This document shows, one piece after another, positions 62,641 to 64,000 of a DNA stretch of 64,000 nucleotides. Origin of the DNA: Terriglobia bacterium (GTDB lineage: Bacteria; Acidobacteriota; Terriglobia; Acidiferrales; UBA7541); the NCBI GenBank assembly GCA_020072785.1, contig JAIQGG010000001.1, forward strand, positions 434,001-498,000, written 5' to 3'. The translations under genes were made by a program, and so were the position numbers. Under the pieces are notes generated by a model. That model did no database searches and had not been told where the DNA came from. It saw only the letters and a program-made list of their open reading frames with translations. Position 1 is the first letter of the stretch; each line of letters starts with the position of its first letter.

Positions 62641-62674
62641 TTGACAGGCGCCTTTCACTTCGCACTACTTGACA
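62641..62674 (+). promoter_or_regulatory. Possible dprA promoter
   Basis: TTGACA occurs twice, at 62641-62646 and 62669-62674. The first is followed after 17 bp by ACTACT, a weak -10; the second has TAGGCT at 18 bp. Either could serve dprA at 62708. Confidence 0.35.
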
Positions 62675-62707
62675 AGGCGGTTACCCTGCACGTAGGCTCG
62701 GCACGCG

Positions 62708-63835
62708 ATGGAGCCTGCTGCTTCCCTCTCCTGGCTCGCGCTGACGCTCACCCATGGGCTGGCGGCGCGTCTTGCGGCGCGCCTGCTGCGCCAGTTCGAA
62801 TCCCCCGAAGGCGTCTTCCGCGCTTCGCTCACCGAGCTGGAAGGGTGCAACCTGCCCGCGCCGGTGGCCCAGGCGATCTTCAAGAAAGAAGCGTTGGCGC
62901 GCGCGGAAAAGGAGCTGGCGGGAGTACAGAAGCTGGGCTGCCGGCTGCTGAACTGGACGGAGCCGGAATATCCGCGGACGCTGCTGGAAATCTACGATCC
63001 GCCGGTGCTGCTCTACGTGCGCGGGGATGCGCAGATCCTGAACTGCGCGGCGATCGGGATCGTGGGCACGCGGCGGCCGACGCTATACGGCACGCAGATG
63101 GCCGAGCGCATCGGGCGGGACCTGGCGGTGCGCGGACTGGTGATCGTCAGCGGGATGGCGCGGGGGATTGACGCGCTGGCGCACCGCGGGGCGCTGGCTG
63201 CGCCGGGCGGGCGGGCGATCGGGGTTCTGGGCACGGGCATCGATGTCTGCTACCCCAAGGAGAACAAGAAGCTGTACGAGAAGGTGCTGGAGCACGGGGC
63301 GCTGATCAGCGAATTTGCGCTGGGGACGCATCCGGCGCCGGAGAATTTTCCGATGCGCAACCGCATCGTGGCCGGGATGCCGCTGGGGATCGTGGTGGTG
63401 GAAGGGGCGCAGTATTCGGGTTCGTTGATTACCTCGCGGCTGGCCATGGAGTACGGCCGGGAGGTGTTCGGAGTGCCGGGGAACGTGACCCAGCCGGTGA
63501 GTTTCGCGCCGAACCAGCTGATCAAGCAGGGGGCCAAGCTGGTGACCGGCGCGGAGGACGTGATCGAGGAGCTGCCCACGCCGGTGCGCGCGGCGCTGGT
63601 GCAGGCGATGCAACCGGAAGCGGGGCAGGGGAATCTATTGGTTGCGGAGGGGCTGAGCGCGTCCGAGCGCAAGCTCTACGAGCTGCTGAGTTCCGATGAG
63701 CCGCTGCCGATTGACGACCTCGTGGAGCGCTCCGGCTTGAACTCTTCGGAAGTTCTCGCTACGCTTTTTGATCTGGAGATGAAAGGCATCGTCCGGCAGC
63801 TCCCCGGCAAGCAGTTCAGCAAGGTCCTTCTCTGA
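62708..63835 (+). CDS. dprA: DNA-processing protein DprA/Smf
   Basis: The protein has 375 residues. The Rossmann core carries VGTRRPTLYGTQMAERIGRDLA, VSGMARGIDALAHRGAL, VLGTGIDVCYPKENKKLY, SEFALGTHPAPENFPMRNRIVAG and VVEGAQYSGSLITSRLA, all diagnostic for DprA. An N-terminal helical (SAM-like) domain occupies about 1-75, and a C-terminal winged-helix-like domain about 310-375 (LSSDEPLPIDDLVERSGLNSSEVLATLFDLEMKG). It loads RecA on incoming single-stranded DNA during transformation. The topA gene follows, a common arrangement. Confidence 0.96.
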   Translation: MEPAASLSWLALTLTHGLAARLAARLLRQFESPEGVFRASLTELEGCNLPAPVAQAIFKKEALARAEKELAGVQKLGCRLLNWTEPEYPRTLLEIYDPPVLLYVRGDAQILNCAAIGIVGTRRPTLYGTQMAERIGRDLAVRGLVIVSGMARGIDALAHRGALAAPGGRAIGVLGTGIDVCYPKENKKLYEKVLEHGALISEFALGTHPAPENFPMRNRIVAGMPLGIVVVEGAQYSGSLITSRLAMEYGREVFGVPGNVTQPVSFAPNQLIKQGAKLVTGAEDVIEELPTPVRAALVQAMQPEAGQGNLLVAEGLSASERKLYELLSSDEPLPIDDLVERSGLNSSEVLATLFDLEMKGIVRQLPGKQFSKVLL

Positions 63836-63969
63836 CGGTTATCGGGTCTTGTGCCGGGCGCCGGACCAGGCCGCCGTCATACACCGACAGGCAGCGCAAG
63901 GTAGCGGAAAAGACACAGCGTTCGCCGCCGAACCTTCCTGAATCACGTTCCGGGGTTACAAACATAAAC

Positions 63970-64000
63970 ATGGCACGTTCGCTCGTAATCGTCGAATCGC
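63970..64000 (+). CDS. topA: DNA topoisomerase I, N-terminal start only
   Basis: The last 31 bases give MARSLVIVES in frame from ATG 63970. SLVIVESPAKAKTI is the near-invariant opening of TopA (TOPRIM domain), and topA often follows dprA. No ribosome site is clear. The gene continues past the window. Confidence 0.75.
   Translation, partial: MARSLVIVES

Noticed and set aside
59288-62665. 1125-residue minus-strand open frame opposite the kinase-M23-aminotransferase gene
   Set aside because: Arg/His/Pro-rich shadow without motifs; the plus-strand protein has all active-site residues.

Overview
The window is GC-rich, gene-dense bacterial chromosome with no rRNA, tRNA, phage, insertion sequence or CRISPR array that I can see. 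It looks like a Gram-negative soil-type bacterium, most probably an acidobacterium (Terriglobia-like). The basis is a TonB receptor with an N-terminal carboxypeptidase-regulatory-like domain, IPT/TIG surface proteins, DUF3617, a futalosine menaquinone route (mqnA, mqnC), an HpnB-type glycosyltransferase, Tat-exported molybdo-hydroxylases and secreted TldD/TldE-like proteins. The taxonomic call is inference from gene content.

Layout. 1-10.1 kb: a surface-protein block, with two paralogous secreted proteins at its edges, an OmpA-domain protein, a DUF3617 protein and a 1241-residue IPT-repeat protein. 10.2-15.5 kb: a multihaem cytochrome c and a translationally coupled YaiO/TPR barrel, HEAT-repeat protein and processive GT2 synthase, a likely glycan synthesis and export unit. 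15.7-18.6 kb: a CBM9-like protein, then a thiolase and an enoyl-CoA hydratase. 18.6-25.8 kb: a vitamin B12 acquisition cluster: promoter, cobalamin riboswitch and terminator ahead of btuF-btuC-btuD, then a second, expanded cobalamin riboswitch ahead of btuB, a DUF71/COG2102 PP-loop enzyme and a small DUF6580-like membrane protein.

25.8-32.2 kb: gatB and a PrxQ/Bcp peroxiredoxin whose peroxidatic cysteine codon is an in-frame TGA followed by a SECIS-like hairpin. The protein has no cysteine at all, so it is probably a selenoprotein. Facing these are panB, DinB, panC, a glycine-zipper protein and the HpnB-like transferase. 32.4-37.5 kb: a 2Fe-2S subunit and two tandem molybdopterin subunits of the isoquinoline-1-oxidoreductase type. 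37.5-44 kb: a GH18-NodB-GT2 fusion, a GT39-like membrane protein and a CDF transporter with a tripled C-terminal domain.

44-54 kb: an M1-like peptidase, a secreted TldE/TldD-like pair, a PP2C/RsbU-type phosphatase, small membrane proteins, a 4-oxalocrotonate tautomerase-like protein, a coiled-coil zinc-ribbon protein and RNase HI. 54-64 kb: mqnC, mqnA, a large DUF5117-type zinc protease, a repeat-rich intergenic gap, a kinase-M23-aminotransferase fusion, dprA and the first codons of topA.

The best candidates for something new are the Sec-peroxiredoxin, the B12 cluster with its PP-loop and membrane partners, the palindromic element found three times at 5' ends or inside a coding frame, and the heptamer and 39-bp tandem repeats in gene gaps. 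Everything here is read by eye; no database search was run.
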